64,000 nucleotides of DNA from NCBI GenBank assembly GCA_007361935.1, contig CP041667.1:2198501-2262500 (forward strand). Direction: 5' to 3'. This document shows, in pieces, positions 1 to 7,621 of the stretch. This stretch comes from Lachnospiraceae bacterium KGMB03038. Its GTDB lineage: Bacteria > Bacillota > Clostridia > Lachnospirales > Lachnospiraceae. The translations under genes and the position numbers were made by a program. The stretch's first letter is position 1. Each line of letters begins with the position of its first letter. The notes below the pieces were generated by a model. It was not told the origin of the DNA. It worked only from the letters and a program-made list of their open reading frames with translations, and did no database searches.

Positions 1-466
1 ACAGCATAGACAAAAGGATATAATAGTTGACCAGAAACTCTCCCTTAAGCTTTTGACACCGGATCTTTCTCAGCGTCTCATAAGATCTTTCATAGTTTCC
101 CTGATGATACTGGGCTATCGCTCGGTTGCAGAGCAGCCGGTCTGGAAATAAGCCGCTTCGAAGCTTTTCAATACACGCTTCGTACAGAAACGGATCACAC
201 TGTTCCGAGTGAACTTTGTTTATGATGACAAAACCGGTCCATCTGATAAAAAAAGCGATCACCGCGATCAGGAAAAAGGAAATATAGACACTTAGCCACA
301 ACAAAAGGGAGGGCAGCCCGCCAAACAGAATTTCCGCTCTCTCGTCCAGAACTCCCAAAAGCAGATAAAACGCATAGATCATCCCGATGACCAGGATTCC
401 AATACCAATCCATTTCCGCTTCCGATACTGGCCTATGATTTTTCTGCTCTGTTCTTCCAAATTCAT
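1..466 (-). CDS. Putative two-segment membrane protein, 3' end outside window
   Basis: An open frame on the minus strand runs off the left edge, so the C-terminus is missing. I chose the ATG at 466 because AGAAGG lies 8 nt upstream; an in-frame ATG at 472 is too close to that site. The visible part has a basic N-terminus, two hydrophobic segments (about residues 18-38 and 48-70) and then a soluble part rich in Tyr, Arg and Lys that reads like a helical-repeat domain. I do not recognise the family. It is separated from tsf by a terminator, so it is a separate unit. Confidence 0.55.
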   Translation of the reverse strand, partial: MNLEEQSRKIIGQYRKRKWIGIGILVIGMIYAFYLLLGVLDERAEILFGGLPSLLLWLSVYISFFLIAVIAFFIRWTGFVIINKVHSEQCDPFLYEACIEKLRSGLFPDRLLCNRAIAQYHQGNYERSYETLRKIRCQKLKGEFLVNYYILLSML

Positions 467-566
467 CTCCATCACCTTCTCAATATGCTGGCACAGCCGG
501 CAGATTTTATACTTTTATTGTGCACAAAACTTAAGAATACGTCAAGCTGAACATGCCATTTCCACC

Positions 567-601
567 GAAAAAGAAATGCCGGCAGTCCATCTGACGCCGG
601 C
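567..601 (-). terminator. Intrinsic terminator after rpsB-tsf
   Basis: On the minus strand a GCCGGC/GCCGGC stem (578-583 with 596-601), extended by GTC/GAC, is followed by a T-rich stretch (567-577). It lies 45 nt after the tsf stop codon. Confidence 0.75.
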
Positions 602-645
602 CTCCATATCTCTTATCTTTTATGAAATTCCATGTAAACTTCGCT

Positions 646-1581
646 TTAGTTTCCAGCCATCTGTGCCGCAACTTCTGCCGCAAAGTCTTCATTCTTCTTC
701 TCAAGTCCTTCTCCGGTCTCGAAACGGATGAATTTCTTCAGCGCAAGTTTCGCTCCGGTCTCTTTTGCGACTTTCTCTACATATTTTGCTACCGTCAGGT
801 CACTGTCCTGTACGTAAACCTGATCCAGCAGGCAGATCTCTTTCAGCTCTTTGTTGAGACGGCCCTCGATCATCTTCTCGATGATGTTGTCCGGCTTCGG
901 CTTCTTGCTTTCCTCATTTTCTTTCTTTGCCTGAGCAAGCAGGATCTCTTTCTCATGCTCGATGTAATCCTGCGGAACTTCTTCTCTGGATACATACTTC
1001 GGAGACATTGCGGCTACCTGCATTGCCACATTCTTTAAGCAAGTCTTTACTTCGTCATTCACTGTATCCGTCTCAGCCTCAACCAGGACGCCGATTCTTC
1101 CGCCGCCGTGGATATAAGATACGACACATCCATCAGATACGATCTTATCAAATCTGCGGATGTTCAGATTCTCTCCGATCACGGAAATCTTCTCTGTCAG
1201 CGCGTCTTTTACAGTCTTTCCAGCGTCCGCGTTCCAGCTTTCTGCCATAAACGCGTCCATGTCCTTTGCGTCAGAGGCGATCGCCTGTGCCACAACATCT
1301 TTTACAAATCCCTGGAATTCCGCATTCTTAGCGACAAAGTCTGTCTCAGAATTAACTTCCACGATCGCAGCTGTCTTATCGTCTCTGACTTCTGCCATAA
1401 CGATACCTTCTGCCGCGATACGTCCGGCTTTCTTCTCTGCTTTTGCCTGACCATTCTTTCTCAGGTACTCAACAGCAGCATCCATATCGCCGTTTGTCTC
1501 ACTGAGAGCTTTCTTGCAGTCCATCATGCCTGCGCCTGTCATCTCTCTTAACTCTTTTACCATACTAGCTGTAACTGCCAT
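646..1581 (-). CDS. tsf: Translation elongation factor Ts
   Basis: Cytoplasmic guanine-nucleotide exchange factor that regenerates EF-Tu-GTP. The 311-residue product has the usual EF-Ts order: an N-terminal UBA-like helical domain (about 1-50, with GAGMMDCKKAL), the diagnostic TDFVAKN motif near residue 80, and then the core and dimerisation domains. Length is normal for a Firmicute. It starts 24 nt after the rpsB stop, with an AGGAG site, which is the conserved bacterial rpsB-tsf arrangement. A terminator follows. No defect is visible. Confidence 0.97.
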   Translation of the reverse strand: MAVTASMVKELREMTGAGMMDCKKALSETNGDMDAAVEYLRKNGQAKAEKKAGRIAAEGIVMAEVRDDKTAAIVEVNSETDFVAKNAEFQGFVKDVVAQAIASDAKDMDAFMAESWNADAGKTVKDALTEKISVIGENLNIRRFDKIVSDGCVVSYIHGGGRIGVLVEAETDTVNDEVKTCLKNVAMQVAAMSPKYVSREEVPQDYIEHEKEILLAQAKKENEESKKPKPDNIIEKMIEGRLNKELKEICLLDQVYVQDSDLTVAKYVEKVAKETGAKLALKKFIRFETGEGLEKKNEDFAAEVAAQMAGN

Positions 1582-1605
1582 GATCCTTCTCCTCCAAAAT
1601 TCCTT

Positions 1606-2382
1606 CTACTCTTCTACTTCTTCAGCGGTCTCTTCTGCTGTCTCTTCTGTATACTCTTCCCCGGCTTCTTCTGCATAGGCTTCCTCATCCGCGCCTGTCA
1701 TTCCCTGGTTTGCCTCTACAACCGCGTCTGCCATCTTAGAAACAATCAGTTTTACCGCACGGATCGCGTCATCGTTTCCTGGGATCACATAATCCAGTTC
1801 TTCCGGATCACAGTTGGTATCAGCGATTCCGATCAACGGAATTCCCAGGATATGCGCTTCCTGAACACAGATTCTTTCCTTCTTCGGGTCAACAACGAAG
1901 ATTGCGTCCGGAAGTCTCTTCATTTCTTTGATACCGCCCAGGTTTTTCTCCAGTTTCTCCCACTCTTTTTTAAGCTGGATCACTTCCTTTTTCGGCAATA
2001 CGTCAAATGTTCCGTCTTCCGCCATTCTCTCGATTTCTTTCAAACGGGCGATTCTGCTTTTAATAGTCTTAAAGTTGGTGAGCATACCGCCCAGCCATCT
2101 CTCATTTACATAAAACATTCCGCAGCGTTCTGCTTCTGTCTGGATCGCATCCTGAGCCTGCTTCTTTGTTCCAACGAACAGGATCGTGCCTCCCTCTGCC
2201 GCGATATCAGATACGGCCTGGTAAGCCTCGTCCACTTTTCCTACGGATTTCTGCAGGTCGATGATGTAGATCCCATTTCTCTCTGTGTAAATGTATGGAG
2301 CCATCTTAGGGTTCCATCTTCTTGTCTGATGTCCAAAATGAACACCTGCTTCTAAAAGCTGCTTCATTGAAATAACACTCAT
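1606..2382 (-). CDS. rpsB: 30S ribosomal protein S2
   Basis: Small-subunit ribosomal protein that binds late in 30S assembly and is needed to hold S1-like functions. The 258-residue product carries the S2 signature near the N-terminus (LLEAGVHFGHQTRRWNPKM) and the LFVGTKKQAQ and WLGGMLTN motifs. The last 30 or so residues form a very Glu-rich tail, a feature seen in many Clostridia. TGGAGG lies 9 nt before the ATG. It is the first gene of the rpsB-tsf operon, with a leader of about 110 nt and a promoter embedded in a palindrome at 2496-2541. Confidence 0.97.
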   Translation of the reverse strand: MSVISMKQLLEAGVHFGHQTRRWNPKMAPYIYTERNGIYIIDLQKSVGKVDEAYQAVSDIAAEGGTILFVGTKKQAQDAIQTEAERCGMFYVNERWLGGMLTNFKTIKSRIARLKEIERMAEDGTFDVLPKKEVIQLKKEWEKLEKNLGGIKEMKRLPDAIFVVDPKKERICVQEAHILGIPLIGIADTNCDPEELDYVIPGNDDAIRAVKLIVSKMADAVVEANQGMTGADEEAYAEEAGEEYTEETAEETAEEVEE

Positions 2383-2495
2383 GATTTTTTTCCTCCATTT
2401 GGTTTTTCTTCCGCATATCCGTCAGTCCTCGAAACCGGAGATTTCCACCGGCACCGTCTCGGACATAAATATGCGTGTTTTTTTGCGACTTTTGT

Positions 2496-2541
2496 ATAAT
2501 AGCACAAAACCCCTGCAATTGCAAGGGTTTTGTGCTATTAT
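2496..2541 (-). promoter_or_regulatory. 46-bp palindrome combining terminator and rpsB promoter
   Basis: Two 23-nt arms (2496-2518 and 2519-2541) differ at one base. The hairpin follows the NlpC/P60 gene ending at 2576 and would terminate it. Read on the minus strand the same bases contain TTGCAA (2519-2524), a 17-nt spacer and TATTAT (2496-2501), a good sigma-A promoter for rpsB. Seen directly: palindrome and promoter boxes. Inferred: dual role. Confidence 0.65.
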
Positions 2542-2575
2542 CCGCCATTATCTGTCACTCTCATTCTGCTGCTGT

Positions 2576-3766
2576 CTACCAGTATCTCCTCACTGCCAGC
2601 ACCGTCTTATAATTAGCCGGGGAAGTCGTCTTGATCCCTCCCGCCGGATAAGGCGCGCTGTTGGAGGCATGTACCACCGTATTATTTCCTATATAGATCG
2701 CCACGTGTCCGCTATAGCAGATCACATCGCCGGGCAGCTTATCTGAATAGCTGACCGATTTTCCTCCGTAACGGATAGAACTGGATGTTCTGGGTGTTGA
2801 TATCCCGAACTTTTTATGTATCTGCTGTACGAATCCGGAACAGTCGATTCCATTGGTCAGGCTGTTGCCTCCCATCTTATATGGATTGCCGATATATTTA
2901 CATCCCTCATTAGCAATCTTCTGGCCCAGAGAGGCGTTGCTTGGCTTAGAACTCGATGAAGAGCCGCCGGAACTGCTGCTTCCTCCTGAATTGCCGCCGG
3001 AAGAAGGCTTATTGCTGGAACTGCCTCCAGAAGAGCTTCCGCCATTTGAAGAACCGCCGCCGGAACTATTTCCATCTGTATTTTCAGCCACAGACTCGAT
3101 CACTTCATCGGAGGCGGAGGTGTCCGTCTGATTTCCCAGTTCCTCCAATTGAGCGGAGGCTTCCTCCCTGGCCGCCGCAAGCTGTGTGTCAAAATCCGCG
3201 ATCTGGCTGCGCATCTGGGTCAGCGTACTCTCCAGATTTGTCTTCTGGCTTTCCATCTCGCCTGCCATCACTTCCATATCCGCCTGGCCGGCTTCCAGAT
3301 CAATCTTCAGATCTTTGATCTCATTCTTTGTGGCCACATACTCATCCAGCATATCCCGATCGTAGTCATTCACTTTTTGGACATATTCAGCCTTATTTAC
3401 AAAATCACTGAAATCAGTAGCGGAAAGCAAAACAGACAAATAGGATTCCTGTCCGCTTTCATACATATATTTAATACGCAGCTTCATGTCCTCATATTGC
3501 TGCTTTTCCTTTTCTTCAGCCTTTTCCAGATCTTCTCCAGCCTGCTTGATCTTATTCTGCTGATTGGTCATATCCTGTTGGAGAGCTTCGTATTCGACCA
3601 AAAGATCCACCAGGCTTTGATTGACGCTGGCAGCCTCTGCTTCCGCCTGGCTTTTCTGCTCTTCCAGCGATTCCACTTCATCCTGGGGAGCCGCCCAAAC
3701 AGGCGTTACAATCAAGGAACTCATCACAACGCATGTGATGAGTGTCTTTATCATCCGTCTCTTCAT
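2576..3766 (-). CDS. Coiled-coil NlpC/P60 peptidoglycan hydrolase
   Basis: Secreted cell-wall endopeptidase of the CwlO/PcsB type, expected to cut D-Glu-DAP bonds in peptidoglycan. I used the ATG at 3766, which gives a short basic n-region before the hydrophobic signal peptide; an upstream in-frame ATG at 3811 would add 15 residues. After the signal (cleaved after a VWA-type site) come a long Glu/Gln-rich coiled coil (about 30-215), a Ser/Gly-rich linker of some 60 residues and an NlpC/P60 domain with GIDCSGF (catalytic Cys about 309), GHVAIYIG (His about 354) and HASN. In CwlO-type enzymes the coiled coil mediates control by FtsEX. It is a paralogue of the next gene. Confidence 0.85.
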   Translation of the reverse strand: MKRRMIKTLITCVVMSSLIVTPVWAAPQDEVESLEEQKSQAEAEAASVNQSLVDLLVEYEALQQDMTNQQNKIKQAGEDLEKAEEKEKQQYEDMKLRIKYMYESGQESYLSVLLSATDFSDFVNKAEYVQKVNDYDRDMLDEYVATKNEIKDLKIDLEAGQADMEVMAGEMESQKTNLESTLTQMRSQIADFDTQLAAAREEASAQLEELGNQTDTSASDEVIESVAENTDGNSSGGGSSNGGSSSGGSSSNKPSSGGNSGGSSSSGGSSSSSKPSNASLGQKIANEGCKYIGNPYKMGGNSLTNGIDCSGFVQQIHKKFGISTPRTSSSIRYGGKSVSYSDKLPGDVICYSGHVAIYIGNNTVVHASNSAPYPAGGIKTTSPANYKTVLAVRRYW

Positions 3767-3869
3767 AATCTCACCCATCCTTATCAACGTCTCGTATCTA
3801 TACCCCCGCATAGTTTAAGATAAGAATACAACATTTTACTCCTATTTTCAATATTTTTTAGAATATTAC

Positions 3870-3900
3870 CAAAAATCCCCGGCGCTTACCGGGGATTTCT
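3870..3900. terminator. Bidirectional-looking intrinsic terminator
   Basis: AAATCCCC-GG/CC-GGGGATTT forms a strong stem (3873-3898) with T-rich sequence on both sides. It follows the stop at 3922 of the second NlpC/P60 gene and separates the two paralogues into independent transcripts. Confidence 0.8.
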
Positions 3901-3921
3901 TCATTTATAGACAATTATATT

Positions 3922-4974
3922 CTACCAATATCTTCTGTACCAATATGTTCTTCCGATAGAACTTACAGAAGCAATCTTCACTACATCTCCGGTATGCGGC
4001 GCATGGATCATCTGGCCTCCGCCAATATAAATCCCTACATGGCCTGAGTAGCATACCACGTCTCCAGGCTGCGGGTTGCTGACCGCCTGGCCGCCTCCGC
4101 CCTGAGCGCCTGATGTACGTCCGATGCTGATGCCCGCAACTTTGTGGCAATACTGAACAAGACCGGAACAATCAAGTCCTACGCCTGGTGTCGTGCCGCC
4201 CCATACATAAGGTACGCCCAGCTGACTGTAGGCCGCGTTCACGATCGTCTGTGCCGCTGAGGTGTCGCCATTGCTGACATAATCGCCGCCGCCAGAACCG
4301 CTGCCGGTGCTGCCGCCGGAGCCATCGTTATCGCTTCCCGCCGCTTCCGCCTGCTGCTCTCTTCTTGCCGCCGCAGCCGCTTCCGCCGCTTCCTGAAGCT
4401 GCGCATCCAAATCTGAGATCTCACTCTGCTTCTCTTCGATGGTCGCGTTCAGAGATTCTTCTTCCGCCTCATATTCCGTCTGCATAGACTGCATATCTTT
4501 CTGCTCTTTTTCCAATGTAGTCTTGAGCGTCTCGACCTCTTTCTTGGTCTCTACATATTCATTCAGTTTCTCCCTGTCATAGGAGTAAACGTTCTGGACG
4601 TATTCCGCGTTATTTACAAGGTCTGAAAAGTCTTCCGCCGATACAAGCGCTTCGATTACACTGGTATCTCCCTGCTCATACATATATTTAATACGAAGCT
4701 TCATATCTTCGTACTGCTGCTCTTCTTTCTCTTGGGCCTTCTTTAAATCTTCCTCTGCTTGGGTAATCTCTTCGCCTTTTGCGATCAAATCTGTCTCTAA
4801 CTGATCCAGCTTTTCCAGAGTCGCCGTCAACTGTTCTTGAAGCGAATCCACTTCGCTCTGTGCCGCCGCTTTGTCCTTTTCCAAGTCATCTACTGATGGT
4901 GCTGCAAAAACCGGCGTCGCGATCAAGGAACTTGCTGCTATCGCGGCCAGAAATCTTATCCCAAATTTTCTCAT
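3922..4974 (-). CDS. Second coiled-coil NlpC/P60 peptidoglycan hydrolase
   Basis: Secreted wall endopeptidase with the same plan as its neighbour: signal peptide, coiled coil (about 35-215, ending in an Ala/Arg/Glu helix), a short Gly/Ser linker and an NlpC/P60 domain with GLDCSGL (Cys about 269), GHVGIYIG (His about 312) and HAPHTGD. The start is ambiguous because AAAAGG is followed directly by four ATG codons in a row; the fourth (4974) or third gives the best spacing. A consensus promoter lies at 5026-5054. The two genes are probably an ancient tandem duplication, as the linkers differ strongly while the ends match well. Confidence 0.85.
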   Translation of the reverse strand: MRKFGIRFLAAIAASSLIATPVFAAPSVDDLEKDKAAAQSEVDSLQEQLTATLEKLDQLETDLIAKGEEITQAEEDLKKAQEKEEQQYEDMKLRIKYMYEQGDTSVIEALVSAEDFSDLVNNAEYVQNVYSYDREKLNEYVETKKEVETLKTTLEKEQKDMQSMQTEYEAEEESLNATIEEKQSEISDLDAQLQEAAEAAAAARREQQAEAAGSDNDGSGGSTGSGSGGGDYVSNGDTSAAQTIVNAAYSQLGVPYVWGGTTPGVGLDCSGLVQYCHKVAGISIGRTSGAQGGGGQAVSNPQPGDVVCYSGHVGIYIGGGQMIHAPHTGDVVKIASVSSIGRTYWYRRYW

Positions 4975-5025
4975 CATCATCATCCTTTTACACATTTTTG
5001 ACAAAATTTCTTATATCTGTCACAG

Positions 5026-5054
5026 ATTATACCGCATCCCAGATATTTTTGCAA
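5026..5054 (-). promoter_or_regulatory. Sigma-A promoter for the NlpC/P60 gene
   Basis: Minus strand: TTGCAA (5049-5054), 17-nt spacer, TATAAT (5026-5031), about 50 nt before the start codon. Confidence 0.75.
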
Positions 5055-5093
5055 TATTTTTTAATATTTTTGTAACATTTTACTTTGCGTAAG

Positions 5094-6023
5094 CTAAGGA
5101 TGGATCGTCTCTCCATTTACATCTGGAATATCCGGCTTTTCCTCAATCCTCTGGATATACAGGAACATGGAAGAAGCCAGCGCCGCGCAGGCCACCGTGA
5201 TGATCCCGGCCCTCACAGGCTCCTGCAGCAGCCAGTCAAACAGGTGATACTCTGTGGCAAATACCGAGAGAAGATTTACGGAAATGTGGGCCAAGATGGG
5301 CGCCTTCACCGACCCATATTTTTCATAAATATAACAGAACGCCATGCCCATCAGGAATCCATAGAACATCTGTATCATATTCATATGCAGGAACGCAAAT
5401 ACCGCTGAGGCATATAACGCCGCCTGCCAAAAAGGCGCCCGTTCCCGAAGCCGTTTATACATCAGTCCGCGAAATACCAGCTCCTCACAGATCGGCACCA
5501 AAATCCCAAGACAGACGATCTGAACCGGAAAAGCGGCCGCGTAAAGTGTAGAGAGCGTTTCCTCGTAAGCGCTGTCATAAGAAGCCAGATTCCCGATCAA
5601 GACCAGATTGTTAAATCCCAAAGAAAGAGCAAGCGTCATAAGGATCAGCGCAAAATATTTCCAAAGAGGCGCCTTCCTATTCGGTACGATCCCGGCATGT
5701 TTCTCCATTACTCGGTCCTTATGAAAAAGCGTCAGCATAACAGGGATCGTAACCAGCGCCGCCACTCCTTCAACAATCGTTGTCACTTTCAAGATCTCTG
5801 TCATCAGCCGTTCATACAATTCACTCATCTTTGTCTGATCTTCCATCGCCTGTGTCACCAGCTCTGGTTCTGACGTCATATAAAGAAACGAAAACGCGCC
5901 TGCCGCAAGAACAGACACTCCAAATGCGATCGCCATCTTAAGGAGGAGCGGACTCCACAGCCGCCACATTCTTTTTCCATAAGATTCCTGCCCGCCGGCG
6001 GGCATTTTATACTCCTGACTCAT
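5094..6023 (-). CDS. CPBP-family intramembrane metalloprotease
   Basis: Integral membrane protein of the CPBP (Abi/Rce1-like) family; members act as membrane proteases or bacteriocin self-immunity factors. The sequence shows several hydrophobic helices and the three family motifs: EELVFRG (two glutamates plus Arg), FAFLHMN (His) and HISVN (His). Length about 309 residues. The ATG at 6023 is preferred because AGAGAGG precedes it by 6 nt, whereas the ATG at 6029 abuts that site. It appears to be a single gene; substrate unknown. Confidence 0.85.
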   Translation of the reverse strand: MSQEYKMPAGGQESYGKRMWRLWSPLLLKMAIAFGVSVLAAGAFSFLYMTSEPELVTQAMEDQTKMSELYERLMTEILKVTTIVEGVAALVTIPVMLTLFHKDRVMEKHAGIVPNRKAPLWKYFALILMTLALSLGFNNLVLIGNLASYDSAYEETLSTLYAAAFPVQIVCLGILVPICEELVFRGLMYKRLRERAPFWQAALYASAVFAFLHMNMIQMFYGFLMGMAFCYIYEKYGSVKAPILAHISVNLLSVFATEYHLFDWLLQEPVRAGIITVACAALASSMFLYIQRIEEKPDIPDVNGETIHP

Positions 6024-6091
6024 AGTCATCCTCTCTTTCTTTTATATCACTCTTACCATTCTACTGCCCCAGACATAAACAATCAATTAAA

Positions 6092-6133
6092 AAAATATAA
6101 AAAAAGGGCCGTCCTTTCTTTCGGGGACAGCCC
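6092..6133 (-). terminator. Intrinsic terminator after the YbaK-type gene
   Basis: Minus strand: GGGCTGTCC and GGACGGCCC pair (6106-6114 with 6125-6133) and are followed by seven T residues and more T-rich sequence. Confidence 0.8.
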
Positions 6134-6147
6134 GCCGCCTTCTATGC

Positions 6148-6639
6148 CTACAATTTGATCTTGACCACATCCACATCCAAACTCCAGAGAAATTTATCCA
6201 AATCTTTGAAGGACAAGAATACCGTTGCCGTATTCTCCAATGGATGAATTCCAAGACTCTTGCATCGGCTAAGATCTTTGTCAATGAAGAATTCCACCGC
6301 ATGGTCTGTATCGTTCATCAATCCAAATGGAGATACGCTCCCCTGCTTTAACCCCAGATATTTTTCCAGCCGTTCTTCTGAGGCAAAGCTTAAATTTCCG
6401 CCTCCCAGCTGTTTCCCAAGGGCTTTCAGGTCCACTTTCTTGCTTTCCTCGCAAGTGACCAGGAAATGGCGCTTTCCCTTAGAATCCCGCAGGAACAGAT
6501 TCTTGCACAACGTCCCCTTCTTAGAAAGACCCAGTCTGTCCATATCTTCCATAGTATACACAGGTTCATGCTCCACTACTTCATATTTGATCTTTTGCTT
6601 GTCCAACGCGTCATAAACTTTCTGTTTCTGGTCTTCCAT
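6148..6639 (-). CDS. YbaK/ProX-type aminoacyl-tRNA deacylase
   Basis: Trans-editing enzyme that hydrolyses mischarged tRNA, probably Ala-tRNA(Pro) or a related species. The 163-residue protein begins MEDQKQKVYD with AAAGGAGG 7 nt upstream; longer upstream extensions have no ribosome site. Family features visible are KNLFLRD, the strictly conserved-type Lys in FLVTCEESKKVDLK, and GSVSPFGLMND, the GxxxP loop of the INS/YbaK superfamily. The pattern is closest to the PrdX/ProXp-ala branch. The exact tRNA substrate is inferred. Confidence 0.85.
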   Translation of the reverse strand: MEDQKQKVYDALDKQKIKYEVVEHEPVYTMEDMDRLGLSKKGTLCKNLFLRDSKGKRHFLVTCEESKKVDLKALGKQLGGGNLSFASEERLEKYLGLKQGSVSPFGLMNDTDHAVEFFIDKDLSRCKSLGIHPLENTATVFLSFKDLDKFLWSLDVDVVKIKL

Positions 6640-6673
6640 AGGGAACCCTCCTTTAGCTTTTCTTACTTTCCAA

Positions 6674-7621
6674 TTATATTGCAGCCCGTTCCGAATGTAA
6701 AGCAAAAACTTCCTCCACTGCCGCCTGATAAGCGGTCAGACTTTCTGACTTCCGCAGCTTCTTTGCCTGTTTTTCACTCCCTGGGAACAGGCGGATCATA
6801 TACGACCATAATTCTTTCATTTTAAATAACACCGGCTTGTCTCCCCCGCCGATTGCTTGGTATCCCGCGCAGATCTCGTCATGGAAGGCCCGCAGCCGTT
6901 TCACATCCAGTTCATTGCCGCCTTTTTCCAGCTTCTCCACAAGCATTGGGTCTGCGATCACACCCCTCCCCAGCATCAGCGTATGGATCTTTGGAAATTT
7001 CTCCAGCAGCTTTCCGCCTGCCTCCACGCTGAAAATGTCTCCATTATAGCACAGCGGATGCCTGCAGTGCTCCTCCGCGTAAGCATAGGCTGTCAGATTC
7101 ACCGGATTCTGATAAAAGTCTTGTTGTGTCCTGGGGTGAAGGATTACTTCTTCAATAGGATACCGGTTATAGATTTCCAGGATTGCTTCAAATTCTTCCG
7201 GATCGTATTTCCCAAGACGAGTTTTCACAGAAACCTTTTGATCAGTATTTGCGAAAATTTCCGCAAGAAAGCGGTCTAATTCTTCTGTTTTTGCAAGAAA
7301 TCCTGCACCTCTGTTTTTCCCTACCACTGTTTTGGAAGGACAGCCGAAATTCAGGTTTATTTCCATATATCCCAGTTCTCTTAGCTTTTGCATCGTGTTT
7401 AAACAGTCATCCGCCTGATTGCTCATGATCTGGGGAACCAGCCGCATCCCCTTATTATGCTCCGGATCGATCTCACGCATTTCCCGAGCGCTGAATCCTT
7501 TCTTGCTGTGAGGCACCAAAAAGGGAGTAAAATATTTGTCCATGGGATAGAAATATTTATGATAAGCGCCGCGGTAGACATAGGTAGTAATCCCTTCCAT
7601 TGGCGCAAGATAATAATACAT
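6674..7621 (-). CDS. tRNA-dihydrouridine synthase
   Basis: FMN enzyme that reduces a uridine in the tRNA D-loop. The 315-residue TIM-barrel shows the Dus hallmarks: LAPMEGIT at the N-terminus, INLNFGCPSKTVVGKNRGAGF with the catalytic Cys, SVKTRLG (phosphate-binding Lys/Arg), LHPRT with the active-site His/Arg, and LGRGVIADP. The start overlaps the end of the preceding gene by 65 nt, with AAAAGGAG 9 nt upstream, so translation is probably coupled to that gene. The subfamily (DusB-like or other) cannot be settled by eye. Confidence 0.9.
   Translation of the reverse strand: MYYYLAPMEGITTYVYRGAYHKYFYPMDKYFTPFLVPHSKKGFSAREMREIDPEHNKGMRLVPQIMSNQADDCLNTMQKLRELGYMEINLNFGCPSKTVVGKNRGAGFLAKTEELDRFLAEIFANTDQKVSVKTRLGKYDPEEFEAILEIYNRYPIEEVILHPRTQQDFYQNPVNLTAYAYAEEHCRHPLCYNGDIFSVEAGGKLLEKFPKIHTLMLGRGVIADPMLVEKLEKGGNELDVKRLRAFHDEICAGYQAIGGGDKPVLFKMKELWSYMIRLFPGSEKQAKKLRKSESLTAYQAAVEEVFALHSERAAI

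Noticed and set aside
2383..2495. Ribosomal-protein autoregulatory leader before rpsB
   Set aside because: No conserved leader structure could be recognised by eye.
5094..5105. CATCCTT match of the mini-array guide inside the CPBP gene
   Set aside because: Only seven bases, with no TTC next to it.
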